The notes beneath the pieces are model-generated. The model was given only the letters and a program-made list of their open reading frames with translations, ran no database searches and had not been told where the DNA came from. The position numbers and the translations under genes were made by a program. From an uncultured Ignatzschineria sp. (GTDB taxonomy: Bacteria > Pseudomonadota > Gammaproteobacteria > Cardiobacteriales > Wohlfahrtiimonadaceae), in the NCBI GenBank assembly GCA_947632245.1, contig CANRON010000165.1, forward strand, positions 1 to 37,801: a stretch of 37,801 nucleotides of DNA, in the 5' to 3' direction. Positions 20,723 to 31,045 of this stretch are shown in pieces. The first letter of the stretch is position 1; every line of letters begins with the position of its first letter.

Positions 20723-21664
20723 ATGAAATTTTTCTTTTATCGAGACTCAACGAGTATCCCCAAAGCAAGTCGTATTGTAACAATCGGTGCTTTTGATGGT
20801 GTGCATTTAGGGCATCAAAAACTACTTCATAAAGTAAATGAACTACATAATCGGTATCCTGAAGCTATTCGCACGTTAATTACGTTTGAACCGCTTCCAC
20901 ACGAGTATTTTTTAGGAATGGATGCCCCGGGTAGAATAATGTCTCTGAAAGAGAAATTAATATTTCTTAAAAACTCAAAACTCGTTGATGAAGTCATTAT
21001 ATTGCCTTTCACGAGTGAGCTAAGAGAGCAAAGTCCTGAGAGTTTCATTGATGATTTCTTAGGTAAAAGTCTCAATACGAAAGCAATCGTTGTTGGCGGT
21101 GATTTCAGGTTCGGCGCAAAAGCGGCAGGATCTTTTGATAATCTCGCAGAGCTTTCGACAGAGGTCTCTTTTGAAGTCGTAAAAGAGGATTATTATTACA
21201 TTGGGGGTGTGCGAGTTTCTTCAACATTAGTGAGAGAATCTCTCAACGCTTCAAACTTCAATCAAGCAGAGCTCTATTTAGGGCGTCCTTATACAATGAT
21301 TAGTCGTGTTGTATATGGTAATCAGTTAGCGAGAACACTAGGGACCGCGACTATAAATCTGCCGATTAAGCGGTTAAAGCCACTCTTTACCGGGGTCTAT
21401 AATGTTGAAACTATCAAGTGCTCAACGGGTGAAGTTTTAGTAGGTGTCGCTAATATTGGTTTTAGACCAACAGTCAATGGCGTAAGGCCAAATTTAGAAG
21501 TACACTTACATGATGTAAATTGCAATTTGTACGGAGAGGAATTTAGTGTTAAGTTTCTCTCTAAGATCAGAGATGAAAAACGATTTGAAAGCATCGAAGC
21601 ACTTAAGGCACAGATATTAGCAGATGCCCTGGCTTCTAAAGATTATTTCAATCTTCAAAAGTAG
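20723..21664 (+). CDS. ribF: bifunctional riboflavin kinase / FAD synthetase
   Basis: TIGAFDGVHLGHQKLL; C-terminal flavokinase motifs GVANIGFRPTV. Confidence 0.96.
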   Translation: MKFFFYRDSTSIPKASRIVTIGAFDGVHLGHQKLLHKVNELHNRYPEAIRTLITFEPLPHEYFLGMDAPGRIMSLKEKLIFLKNSKLVDEVIILPFTSELREQSPESFIDDFLGKSLNTKAIVVGGDFRFGAKAAGSFDNLAELSTEVSFEVVKEDYYYIGGVRVSSTLVRESLNASNFNQAELYLGRPYTMISRVVYGNQLARTLGTATINLPIKRLKPLFTGVYNVETIKCSTGEVLVGVANIGFRPTVNGVRPNLEVHLHDVNCNLYGEEFSVKFLSKIRDEKRFESIEALKAQILADALASKDYFNLQK

Positions 21665-21667
21665 GAT

Positions 21668-24532
21668 ATGAACGTGAGCAAAGTAAAAAATACCGCAGAA
21701 AAAAATGATCATGTATACCGTGATACCTTGAATTTACCAGAAACAGACTTCGCAATGCGTGGCAATCTCCCAACAAGAGAACCTGAGTTTATTCAATATT
21801 GGGACTCGATTGATCTCTACCATAAACAGCGTGAAATATTTAAGGGTAAGCCTAAGTTTATTCTTCATGATGGCCCTCCATATGCAAATGGATCGATTCA
21901 TCTTGGGCATGCGGTGAATAAAATTTTAAAAGACATGATTGTGAAGTCGAGAAGCCAACTGGGATTTGACTCACCTTATGTTGCGGGTTGGGATTGCCAT
22001 GGGCTTCCGATAGAGCTCGTTGTTGAGAAAAAGTTTGGTAAGGTTGGCGATAAGCTTACGCCGGCTGAATTCCGTATTAAATGCCGTGAATTTGCAGAAT
22101 CGCAAATTAAAATTCAAGCAGATGGGTTTAAGCGTTTAGGGGTTCTCTCTTATGAAGAGAAACCATATCTAACAATGAATCAGGATACTGAAGCAGATAT
22201 CGTTTTATCATTGAAAGAGATTGTTAAAAAAGGCCATCTTGAAAAAGGTGCTCGCCCAGTGAACTGGTGCCTAGACTGTGGATCATCTCTTGCAGAAGCG
22301 GAAGTTGAATATGCGGATAAAGTTTCACTTAGCATTGATGTGGCTTTCCCAGTAGTAGATACCGCGGATTTAGCGAAGAGAATTAATCATGCTGTGAGCG
22401 ATGATGTATCTGTGGTTATCTGGACGACAACGCCGTGGACCTTACCCGGAAATGCTGCTGTTTCAGCCCATGCAGATTTTATGTATGCACTTGTTGAAAA
22501 AGAGGGTAAGCAAATCTTAATGGCGAAAGATCTCGTGGAAGATCTAGAAAAGTCATGGGGTGTTGGGCTTAAGGTTCTCGCGGAGTTTGAGGGTAAAGTC
22601 CTTGAAAATATTCTTGTGAAACACCCGATTGAAGAGCGCAATGTACCGGTTATTTTAGGTGAGCATGTGACGCTTGATGCCGGTACTGGATTCGTTCATA
22701 CTGCACCTGCACATGGTGAAGAAGACTATGCGGTTGCACTTAAATATGGACTTGAGTTTGAAAATCCGGTGTTAGGGGATGGTACCTATATTGATTCAGT
22801 ACCGCACTTTGGTGGGAAAAATATTCGGGGCATTGAGCCTGAAATGTTGCAGTTCTTAATCGATCGTGGCATTTTGATTCATAGTGGAAAAATCAATCAT
22901 AGTTACGCGCATTGCTGGAGACATAAAACGCCGACAATTTATCGTGCGACGCCGCAGTGGTTTATCAGCATGGATAACAAAGGGCTTCGTCAAGAGGTGC
23001 TCAATGAGATTGATGAGGTACAGTTCATCCCATCTTGGGGACGCGAACGCCTTTACGGCATGATCGAAGGTCGTGGTGATTGGTGTATCTCGCGTCAACG
23101 CTATTGGGGTGTACCCATTCCTTTCTTCTTAAACAAAGAGACAGGAGAACTACATCCGGAAACAGATGCACTCATGCAAGAAGTTGCAGACCGTATTCGT
23201 AAAGATGGTTTAGAAGCATGGTTTAGTGCAGTAGTTGCAGATTATTTACCGGCATCTGAAGCAGATTTATATCAAAAGAACACAGATACACTTGATGTAT
23301 GGTTTGACTCTGGAACAACGCATTTTAGCGTTTTATCACGACGTCCTGAGCTGAGCTATCCTGCGGATCTCTATCTCGAAGGATCGGATCAGCATCGCGG
23401 CTGGTTTAACTCCTCTATCATTACATCCGTAGCGATGAATGGTGTCGCGCCTTATAAGGCATTGTTGACGCATGGTTTTACCGTTGATGCGAATGGCCGC
23501 AAGATGTCAAAATCACTCGGTAATGGTATAGAGCCTATCGATGTCATTAATAAAATGGGTGCTGATGTCCTTCGCCTATGGGTTTCTTCAACAGATTATC
23601 GCGGTGAGATTCCTGTTTCAGATGAAATTTTAAAACGCACATCAGAAACATATCGCCGTATTCGTAACACAGTTCGTTTCTTACTTGCGAATACGAGTGA
23701 GTTTGATCTTGCAAAAAATGGCGTCTCCTTTGAAGAGATGTTGCCGCTCGATCGTTGGATTGTAGCGCGAGCGCTTGAAATTCAAGATGAGATTAAAGAA
23801 GCTTTCCTTGATTATTCCTTCCATAACGTTTATCAAAAACTTCAGTATTTCTGTTCGATTGATCTTGGTAGTTTCTACTTAGATATTATTAAAGATCGTC
23901 AGTACACGGCAGCAAAAGAATCTCTTGCACGAAGATCAGCGCAAACGGCACTTTATCATGTGTTAGAAGCATTAGTACGTTGGATGTCTCCTATTTTGAC
24001 CTTTACGGCAGAAGAAGTGTGGCTTGCAATGCGCGCACGCGGGAATGAGCGATTAGAATCTGTCTATTTAACAGAATTCTATGATGGTTTAGTACCACTT
24101 GATGCTGATTGCCCATTTGATACAGCTTACTGGAATCGTTTGCTTGAAGTTCGAGGAGCTGCCGCTAAGCTCATTGAAGTTTTACGTACAGATGGAAAAG
24201 TAGGATCATCCCTTCAAACGAGCATTACTGTGTATGCAACCGATGCATTTTATCAAGAGATTGCGAAGCTAGAAGATGAATTACGATTTGTATTGTTATC
24301 ATCTTACGCGCAAGTGAAACCATTCAATGAGTGCCCAGAATCGCTTGAAGTGCATGAATTAGGTGCAGATAAATTTGCAGTTTCAGTAGAAGTACTCGGC
24401 GATGATTACCAAAAATGTGTGAGATGCTGGCATCACCGTGAAGAGGTGGGTAAAAATAGCGAGCATGAAGATATTTGCGACCGCTGTGTTGAAAACTTAA
24501 CAACAGATGGAGAAGTGCGTCACTATGCATAA
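21668..24532 (+). CDS. ileS: isoleucyl-tRNA synthetase
   Basis: HLGH and KMSKS signatures, C-terminal zinc site CVRCWHH...CDRC. Confidence 0.98.
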   Translation: MNVSKVKNTAEKNDHVYRDTLNLPETDFAMRGNLPTREPEFIQYWDSIDLYHKQREIFKGKPKFILHDGPPYANGSIHLGHAVNKILKDMIVKSRSQLGFDSPYVAGWDCHGLPIELVVEKKFGKVGDKLTPAEFRIKCREFAESQIKIQADGFKRLGVLSYEEKPYLTMNQDTEADIVLSLKEIVKKGHLEKGARPVNWCLDCGSSLAEAEVEYADKVSLSIDVAFPVVDTADLAKRINHAVSDDVSVVIWTTTPWTLPGNAAVSAHADFMYALVEKEGKQILMAKDLVEDLEKSWGVGLKVLAEFEGKVLENILVKHPIEERNVPVILGEHVTLDAGTGFVHTAPAHGEEDYAVALKYGLEFENPVLGDGTYIDSVPHFGGKNIRGIEPEMLQFLIDRGILIHSGKINHSYAHCWRHKTPTIYRATPQWFISMDNKGLRQEVLNEIDEVQFIPSWGRERLYGMIEGRGDWCISRQRYWGVPIPFFLNKETGELHPETDALMQEVADRIRKDGLEAWFSAVVADYLPASEADLYQKNTDTLDVWFDSGTTHFSVLSRRPELSYPADLYLEGSDQHRGWFNSSIITSVAMNGVAPYKALLTHGFTVDANGRKMSKSLGNGIEPIDVINKMGADVLRLWVSSTDYRGEIPVSDEILKRTSETYRRIRNTVRFLLANTSEFDLAKNGVSFEEMLPLDRWIVARALEIQDEIKEAFLDYSFHNVYQKLQYFCSIDLGSFYLDIIKDRQYTAAKESLARRSAQTALYHVLEALVRWMSPILTFTAEEVWLAMRARGNERLESVYLTEFYDGLVPLDADCPFDTAYWNRLLEVRGAAAKLIEVLRTDGKVGSSLQTSITVYATDAFYQEIAKLEDELRFVLLSSYAQVKPFNECPESLEVHELGADKFAVSVEVLGDDYQKCVRCWHHREEVGKNSEHEDICDRCVENLTTDGEVRHYA

Positions 24533-25046
24533 AGTGGATCACTCACAAAGACCAGTCAACATGGTTTTCTGGTCTATTTTTGTCGTAATAGGTGTGTTAT
24601 TAGATTTTGGCACAAAATATGCGGCAGAGCATCTATTGCTGTATGGGCAAAGTGTCCCTGTGTTTGAAGGATTCAATTGGACGCTTGCTTATAATCCGGG
24701 ATCGGCTTTTAGTTTCTTAGCCGATCAAGGCGGCTGGCAGCGTTGGTTCTTTATAGGTATTACGATTGTCATTTCAATTGTTTTGTTTGTTTGGATTAAA
24801 CGTACGACGCCGGTTGAAAAAATCTTAAGATTAGGTCTTGCGTGTGTGCTTGTCGGGGCTATCGGGAATTTTATTGATCGCGTTTTTTTAGGGCATGTGA
24901 TCGATTTTATTCACGTCTATTTTGGCGAACGTCATTTCCCTATTTTTAATGTGGCTGATATCTTTGTGACAACAGGTGTAGGGTTTATAATTATTTCTTC
25001 GTTCATAGAAAAAAAACGAAAGTTTGCGCAAGAGAAGTCAGCTTAA
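24525..25046 (+). CDS. lspA: lipoprotein signal peptidase (signal peptidase II)
   Basis: [45 protein letters not shown] at 24525 overlaps the ileS end. Confidence 0.95.
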   Translation: MHKVDHSQRPVNMVFWSIFVVIGVLLDFGTKYAAEHLLLYGQSVPVFEGFNWTLAYNPGSAFSFLADQGGWQRWFFIGITIVISIVLFVWIKRTTPVEKILRLGLACVLVGAIGNFIDRVFLGHVIDFIHVYFGERHFPIFNVADIFVTTGVGFIIISSFIEKKRKFAQEKSA

Positions 25047-25081
25047 GCAAGCAATATATAATGACACAATAGGGTAAAAAC

Positions 25082-25711
25082 ATGGCTGTTGATAAATCAA
25101 TGCTAGAAACAATCTTAGATTATAATCGCGACTTTGTTGACTCAAAAGAGTATGACAATCTTTGTACGGATAAATACCCCAATAAAGAACTCGCGATTTT
25201 AACCTGTATGGATGCGCGTATTGTCGAGCTACTTCCTAAGGCGCTCGGAATACGAAATGGTGATGCTAAGATTATTAAAAATGCGGGTGCACTAGTCACT
25301 CATCCGTGGGGTGCTGTGATGCGAAGCCTTTTAGTTGCAGCACTTGAGTTTAATGTGAAAGAGATCATGGTCATTGGGCATACAGATTGTGGTATGCGCG
25401 GCTTTGACCCTGAGCATCTGTTGGATAAAGCCCGAAAATTTGGGATCACTGATGGGACAATATCAACACTTCGCAATGCCGGCATCGATCTTGATGGCTG
25501 GCTACGTGGTTTCGATAATGTTGCCGACAGCGTGCGTTTTACCGTAGATAAGATTCGAAATCACCCACTTATGCCTGGGCGCGTAGTTGTCCATGGACTT
25601 GTAATTCATCCTACAACAGGAAAACTGCATACCGTTGTCAATGGATATGTTGAAAATATCAATTTGCTGGAAGCGCCTGTTGTAACACTAGTAGAAGAGA
25701 GCAATGACTAA
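25082..25711 (+). CDS. beta-carbonic anhydrase
   Basis: TCMDARI and GHTDCGMRG zinc/catalytic motifs, NAGALVT. Confidence 0.88.
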   Translation: MAVDKSMLETILDYNRDFVDSKEYDNLCTDKYPNKELAILTCMDARIVELLPKALGIRNGDAKIIKNAGALVTHPWGAVMRSLLVAALEFNVKEIMVIGHTDCGMRGFDPEHLLDKARKFGITDGTISTLRNAGIDLDGWLRGFDNVADSVRFTVDKIRNHPLMPGRVVVHGLVIHPTTGKLHTVVNGYVENINLLEAPVVTLVEESND

Positions 25712-26657
25712 GAAAATATTTTTAGCCAATCCAAGAGGTTTTTGCGCAGGTGTCGATAGAGCAATCTCTATTGTTGAACGTGCGCTTGATCTCTTTGGTG
25801 CCCCAATTTATGTGCGGCATGAAGTAGTTCACAATAAATTTGTAGTCGATACGCTTAAAGAACGTGGTGCTGTCTTTGTGGAAGAGCTAGATGAAGTGCC
25901 GAATGGGAAAATTGTCATTTTTTCAGCGCATGGCGTTTCTAAAGCGGTACAAGATAATGCCAAAGAGCGTGGACTGGAAGTATTTGATGCGACGTGTCCG
26001 CTTGTGACGAAAGTACATTTAGAAGTAACTCGTTTTGCTAAAGATGCGATGGATACCATTTTAATTGGTCATGAAGGGCATCCTGAAGTGATCGGCACAA
26101 TGGGGCAGTTTGATACACAGTATGGTGGTGAAATCCATCTCATTGAAGATTTAGAGGATGCGGATACTTTAGTAGTCAAGGATCCTGCAAAGATCGCTTA
26201 CGTGACCCAAACAACTTTGTCGTTAGATGATACTTCGCAAATTATTGATCGATTACGTGAGCGCTTCCCAGAGATTCAAGGACCTAAGAAAAGCGATATC
26301 TGCTATGCGACACAAAATAGACAAGATGCAGTAAAGACTTTAGCTGAGCAGTGTAGCTTGATTTTAGTGGTAGGTTCTAAGAATAGCTCTAATTCAAATC
26401 GTTTAAGAGAGCTCGCTGAAAAAGAAGGTGCTGTAAGTTATCTCATAGATAGAGCTACGGATATTGATCTCTCTTGGTTAGATGGGCATGAAAATTTAGG
26501 CGTTACAGCTGGTGCTTCCGCACCTGATGTTTTGGTAAGAGAAGTGATCGCATTACTTCAAGCGCAAGGTTATACGCTTGAGGGGAATATGCCGGGGATT
26601 GAAGAGGATGTCGTATTTCCGCTCCCTAAATTATTAAGACCGTCTGAAGAAGCGTAA
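25704..26657 (+). CDS. ispH: 4-hydroxy-3-methylbut-2-enyl diphosphate reductase
   Basis: [34 protein letters not shown]. Confidence 0.97.
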   Translation: MTKKIFLANPRGFCAGVDRAISIVERALDLFGAPIYVRHEVVHNKFVVDTLKERGAVFVEELDEVPNGKIVIFSAHGVSKAVQDNAKERGLEVFDATCPLVTKVHLEVTRFAKDAMDTILIGHEGHPEVIGTMGQFDTQYGGEIHLIEDLEDADTLVVKDPAKIAYVTQTTLSLDDTSQIIDRLRERFPEIQGPKKSDICYATQNRQDAVKTLAEQCSLILVVGSKNSSNSNRLRELAEKEGAVSYLIDRATDIDLSWLDGHENLGVTAGASAPDVLVREVIALLQAQGYTLEGNMPGIEEDVVFPLPKLLRPSEEA

Positions 26658-26703
26658 TACTGATGTAAATGGATCAAATATATACGTAAAAAATAGTATA
26701 AAA

Positions 26704-26735
26704 AAGCCGAAGATATTGTATCTTCGGCTTTTTTA
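26704..26735. terminator. bidirectional Rho-independent terminator between convergent ispH and ilvA
   Basis: AAGCCGAAGATA-ttg-TATCTTCGGCTT flanked by A and T runs. Confidence 0.88.
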
Positions 26736-26776
26736 TGGCGAAACATTTCTCTTTATTAAAGCTATGTCCCTCTCAC

Positions 26777-28288
26777 TTATAAGAAAAGCTTAAATGCCGG
26801 ATTATCATTTTCATCTTCAAATTGATATCCGAGCTCGTCAAGGAAAGATTGAAATGAGCCATCTTCCATATTCTCACGTGGAACCTGCATTGCAATGAGC
26901 ACTCGGCCATAGTCTGAACCATGATTTCGATAGTGAAAGAGGCTAATATTCCATCTGCCGGCAAGCATTGAGAGAAACTCTAAGAGCGCGCCGGGTCTCT
27001 CTGGGAACTCAAATCTAAATAAGCGCTCATTTTCAACATGGGCTTTACCACCGACCATATGGCGAATATGCAGTTTCGCCATCTCATCGTCACTAAGATC
27101 CACAACCTCTAGATTATTAGCTTGAAGGCGCTCGAGGATCTTTATCTTTTCATTATCGCCGGCAGAAAGTTGTAGGCCTACGAATATTACGGCTTCTTCG
27201 GCGTTAGAGTAACGGTAGTTAAATTCAGTAATACTTCTTTTACCAATAATATTGATGAAGTTTTGGAAACTACCCGGTGACTCAGGAATCTTCACTGCAA
27301 TGAGGGCCTCATTTTTTTCACCTAATTCTGCGCGTTCAGCGACATGACGTAGGCGATCGAAGTTAATGTTGGCGCCGCTCAAAATTCCGGCGACATTTTT
27401 AAATCCAGCGTTAGGATGCAATTGCAGATATTTTTTAATACCGGCAACACTGAGCGCGCCAGAAGGTTCGCTTAATGCACGGGTATTATTGAAAATATCT
27501 TTCATAGCCGCACATAATTCATCGGTGGAGACTGTAATAATCTCATCCACATGTGCTTGGCAAATTTTAAATGTCTCTTCGCCCACTAATTTTACCGCAG
27601 TACCATCTGCAAAAGATCCGACTTGATTCAGGGTAATGCGTTTACCCGCCTCTAAAGAGACCTTCATGGAAGCAGATTCTTCAGGCTCAACACCAATGAT
27701 TTTGCAGTTGGGCGCAATAAACTTCACATAAGCCGCAACCCCGGCGATAAGACCACCGCCGCCTACAGGAATAAAGATAGCATCAAGATCAGGCTTTTGA
27801 TCTAAAAGCTCTTTTCCAATCGTCCCTTGACCGGCAATGACAGCGATGTCATCAAAAGGATGGATGAATGTTTTGCCCTCTTCTTCAGATAAATATTTCG
27901 CATGCGTATACGCTTCATCAAAGTTATTACCATGAAGAATGACATTTGCCCCCATCTCCTTACAGGCATTGACTTTTAAATCAGGGGCGGAGATCGGCAT
28001 GACAATCGTCGTATTTAATTTGAGGTGTAATCCGCTTAACGCAACGCCCTGCGCATGATTGCCCGCGGAGGCGCAGATAACGCCTTTGGCTTTTTCAAGC
28101 TCTGATAATTGGAAAATTCGGTTAAAAGCACCCCTAATTTTAAAAGAGAAGATCGGCTGAAGATCTTCACGCTTGAGCCAAATATTACATTTTAATTGGC
28201 GGCTTAAGAGATAGAGATGGTCGAGCTGCGTGTTCTTTGCAACATCATAGACGCGGGCAGATAGAATATCCCGGATTAACGAATTCAT
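26777..28288 (-). CDS. ilvA: threonine ammonia-lyase, biosynthetic (two C-terminal regulatory ACT-like domains)
   Basis: SFKIRGAFNRI PLP-lysine motif, SAGNHAQGVAL, VGGGGLIAGVA, two ERPG/ESPGSF ACT-like repeats. Confidence 0.95.
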   Translation of the reverse strand: MNSLIRDILSARVYDVAKNTQLDHLYLLSRQLKCNIWLKREDLQPIFSFKIRGAFNRIFQLSELEKAKGVICASAGNHAQGVALSGLHLKLNTTIVMPISAPDLKVNACKEMGANVILHGNNFDEAYTHAKYLSEEEGKTFIHPFDDIAVIAGQGTIGKELLDQKPDLDAIFIPVGGGGLIAGVAAYVKFIAPNCKIIGVEPEESASMKVSLEAGKRITLNQVGSFADGTAVKLVGEETFKICQAHVDEIITVSTDELCAAMKDIFNNTRALSEPSGALSVAGIKKYLQLHPNAGFKNVAGILSGANINFDRLRHVAERAELGEKNEALIAVKIPESPGSFQNFINIIGKRSITEFNYRYSNAEEAVIFVGLQLSAGDNEKIKILERLQANNLEVVDLSDDEMAKLHIRHMVGGKAHVENERLFRFEFPERPGALLEFLSMLAGRWNISLFHYRNHGSDYGRVLIAMQVPRENMEDGSFQSFLDELGYQFEDENDNPAFKLFL

Positions 28289-28398
28289 GGAGTTTAACCT
28301 TTTTATTATATATTTTGAGACAGAGAGATAGCTATTTAAAAATAACTCAAGATATCAGAATGCCTGAGACAATAGGAGTTATCAAGCAATACTTCGCG

Positions 28399-29262
28399 CT
28401 ATTTTTCACCCAGTATTTTATTGATAAATATTTGAGATTCTTTAAATTGGGCGATGCACTGTTTAGCATCGTAGGCTTCGTTACTATCTTGGTCCAAAGT
28501 GAGTAGCGCGGGCAGTTTTAGCTGATTAGGATTCAGTAACGCTTTACATGTTGAAATCATTGCTTGGGAAGCTATGATCCCACTAATTGCCCTCTGTTCT
28601 TGAGCGTATTGATCTAAGATGGCTCCGACCCTATCCTGATTAATCGGTTGAAAATGAATTTTAGCATGGAGTTCAATCTCGACAGAAGTATAGAGTTTAG
28701 TAAGCGCGAGAAATAATATGTCGCGGGTACTTTGTGCTTCAATGAGGATAACGCGCGTAAAAAAAGGGCGAATGACATAGGGAATAAAGCCCCAATACTG
28801 AAATGGGGTTGTACGGATTTTAGTAGCTGATACAGGGAAAGCATTGCGAGGAGGATCGACGAGCTGTACAGAAATATTGAAGTGCTCTTCGTAAAATTGC
28901 TGATCTTGGGGCTCGCTACTAAATATGAGTGTGGGTTGAATGTTTTTTTCAGACAATGTTGCTTGTAATCGGTTGCTCCAAGCTTGCCAGCCATTAGGAT
29001 AACCGGGAATACCATCTTCATTAAATTCATGAATAATAATTCCAGGAATATCGCTTAAAATTGCTTTTGCCCAGTTCACGCGATCATCACTTGTCGGTTC
29101 CTTCGTGAAAGCACTCTCGCGGAAAAGTGCCCGATCCCGATCAGTCTCACTACAGACAAAAACATGAAGGCGGTCAACCTGCATTTTTGCAGAGAGTATC
29201 ATATTGATATGCCCCTGATGAAGCGGGTAGAATTTACCGACGATAAGACCAATTGTTTGCAT
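28399..29262 (-). CDS. NadR-like NMN adenylyltransferase with a degenerate C-terminal kinase region
   Basis: MQTIGLIVGKFYPLHQGHINMI...EDGIPGYPNGWQAWS...SSEPQDQQFYE...VSATKIRTTPFQYWGFIP..RPFF; ATG at 29262 preferred over 29304; Walker A absent downstream. Confidence 0.85.
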   Translation of the reverse strand: MQTIGLIVGKFYPLHQGHINMILSAKMQVDRLHVFVCSETDRDRALFRESAFTKEPTSDDRVNWAKAILSDIPGIIIHEFNEDGIPGYPNGWQAWSNRLQATLSEKNIQPTLIFSSEPQDQQFYEEHFNISVQLVDPPRNAFPVSATKIRTTPFQYWGFIPYVIRPFFTRVILIEAQSTRDILFLALTKLYTSVEIELHAKIHFQPINQDRVGAILDQYAQEQRAISGIIASQAMISTCKALLNPNQLKLPALLTLDQDSNEAYDAKQCIAQFKESQIFINKILGEK

Positions 29263-29304
29263 AAATATCTTCTTAAAAATAGAATTGTGGGTAGGTATCA
29301 TCAA

Positions 29305-29325
29305 ACCGTTATTTATAATAACGGT
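29305..29325. promoter_or_regulatory. perfect palindrome between divergent nadR-like and cls; candidate operator
   Basis: ACCGTTATT-tat-AATAACGGT; TATAAT hexamers at 29314-29319 and 29331-29336. Confidence 0.5.
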
Positions 29326-29396
29326 CGTGGTATAATTTATGACTCATTATTTTATCAAAATTAAATAACTCATTAACCTTAATAGAAAACGCAATC

Positions 29397-30881
29397 ATGA
29401 TTAATTCAATACTTACCGGTAGTTTTTTATGGGGTGGAAGCTTAATTGCGCTAATCCTCTATGTTATCTTTATCTTGACCATTTGTGTGAAAATTATTTA
29501 TAACACGACAAGTGTCAGTAAGACATTGGGCTATTTAGTGCTGATTGTCTTTTTACCACTTTTTGGTGTTGTTCTGTATCTCTCATTAGGTGTCAATTAT
29601 CGTAACAAGGCAATGTATGATAAAAAGCTGGAATATAATGGGGATTTAAAAGAGGAGATCTATGAATATACTAAACACATTGAGCAGAATCCGCATGCGA
29701 TTGATAATCCTGTCATTGAGCAGTTCAAGCGTCTAGCTCACTCTGTATCGACAGAGGACGTGCATTGGATGAGTTTGAATAATGACGTGATGCTTTTAAA
29801 AAATGGTGAGAATAAATACCCCGAAGTATTGAAGGAGATTGCCGCTGCAAAAGAGACGATCCATATTGAGTATTACATTGTACGTAATGATGTGATTGGC
29901 AATAAACTGAAAGATCTTCTTATTCAAAAAGCGAAAGAAGGCGTTAAGGTTCGCTTTATTTACGATGATTTTGGGAGTAAAAAGATTCGAAAAGAGTATG
30001 CAGAAGAGATGCGTGCCGCGGGTATTGAAGTATTTGCGTTTAGAAAGCTATTATTTATATTTTGGGCGAATCGGGTCAACTACCGAAATCATCGTAAAAT
30101 CATCGTGATTGATGGGCGCGTAGGATTTATTGGCGGTATTAATTTTGGGGATGACTATATCAATGTTCCCGGGAGCGGAAAGCCTATTTTAAGAGATATG
30201 CATGTGCGTCTTGAAGGATATAGTTGTTATGCATTACAGCACATATTTCTGTCCGATTGGAATTTTTGCGCAAATCAAAAGATAGAGCCAAATAGTGAGC
30301 TATTTCCGTTAGATCTGCGTGATGATCCCGGGACTAAAGCCGTTCAAATCGTTGCCAGTGGCCCTGATTCAGAAGAGCCATTTATTATGAACTCGATTAT
30401 TCAAGCGATTGCACTGGCTGAAAAAGAGATTTTAATTACTACCCCTTACTTTGTACCGACAGAGCAGATTTTAACAATGCTGAAGATTGCAGCGAGAAGT
30501 CAGGTAAAGGTAAAGTTATTAGTACCAGAAAGAACCAACTCACTTTTGGTCCGCATGGCGAGCCGCGCACTCTATCTAGATTTGCTGAAAGCAGGGGTTG
30601 AGATCTATCATTATCAAAAAGGTTTGATACACGCTAAAACGAGCGTTTATGACCGAGGGCTTTCGATGATCGGGACAGCAAATATGGATATTCGTAGTTT
30701 TGATCTTAACTTTGAGGCTAATGCGATTGTATATGACCGCGAGTTTGCCGAGTTAATGACCGCGCAATATTATGAAGACTTAGAAAGTGCGATCCAAATT
30801 ACGCTCGAAGAGTGGGAAAAGCGACCGAAATATAAGATATTTGCAGACAAATTTGTATATCTCATCTCATCGTTACTCTAG
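29397..30881 (+). CDS. cls: cardiolipin synthase (PLD family)
   Basis: Two HKD motifs: HRKIIVIDG...GGIN and HAKTSVYDRGLSMIGTANMDIRS; two N-terminal TM helices. Confidence 0.93.
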   Translation: MINSILTGSFLWGGSLIALILYVIFILTICVKIIYNTTSVSKTLGYLVLIVFLPLFGVVLYLSLGVNYRNKAMYDKKLEYNGDLKEEIYEYTKHIEQNPHAIDNPVIEQFKRLAHSVSTEDVHWMSLNNDVMLLKNGENKYPEVLKEIAAAKETIHIEYYIVRNDVIGNKLKDLLIQKAKEGVKVRFIYDDFGSKKIRKEYAEEMRAAGIEVFAFRKLLFIFWANRVNYRNHRKIIVIDGRVGFIGGINFGDDYINVPGSGKPILRDMHVRLEGYSCYALQHIFLSDWNFCANQKIEPNSELFPLDLRDDPGTKAVQIVASGPDSEEPFIMNSIIQAIALAEKEILITTPYFVPTEQILTMLKIAARSQVKVKLLVPERTNSLLVRMASRALYLDLLKAGVEIYHYQKGLIHAKTSVYDRGLSMIGTANMDIRSFDLNFEANAIVYDREFAELMTAQYYEDLESAIQITLEEWEKRPKYKIFADKFVYLISSLL

Positions 30882-30963
30882 TTTATAGACCTTACTAGTA
30901 AGCAGGTATGTCGCCGTTTTAGATCTCTCAAGAGAAACGAGTACGCGAGAATGAAACACCGTA

Positions 30964-30996
30964 AAAAGGCATCAAGAGACAATCTTGATGCCTTTT
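30964..30996. terminator. bidirectional Rho-independent terminator downstream of cls
   Basis: AAAAGGCATCAAGA-gacaa-TCTTGATGCCTTTT, perfect 14-bp arms. Confidence 0.85.
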
Positions 30997-31045
30997 CGTA
31001 CGGGGGGATTTTACTTTTAATAGGTTATGAAAAGTAGAGCTGCCT

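Noticed and set aside
28342-28382. ATAACTC...GAGTTAT inverted repeat between nadR-like and ilvA as an ilvA attenuator
   Set aside because: No Ile/Leu/Val/Thr-rich leader peptide found on the minus strand; at most a weak nadR-like terminator.
30916-30940. GTTTTAGA... resembling the start of a type II CRISPR repeat/tracrRNA anti-repeat
   Set aside because: Only an 8-nt chance match; no repeat array, spacers or cas genes in the window.
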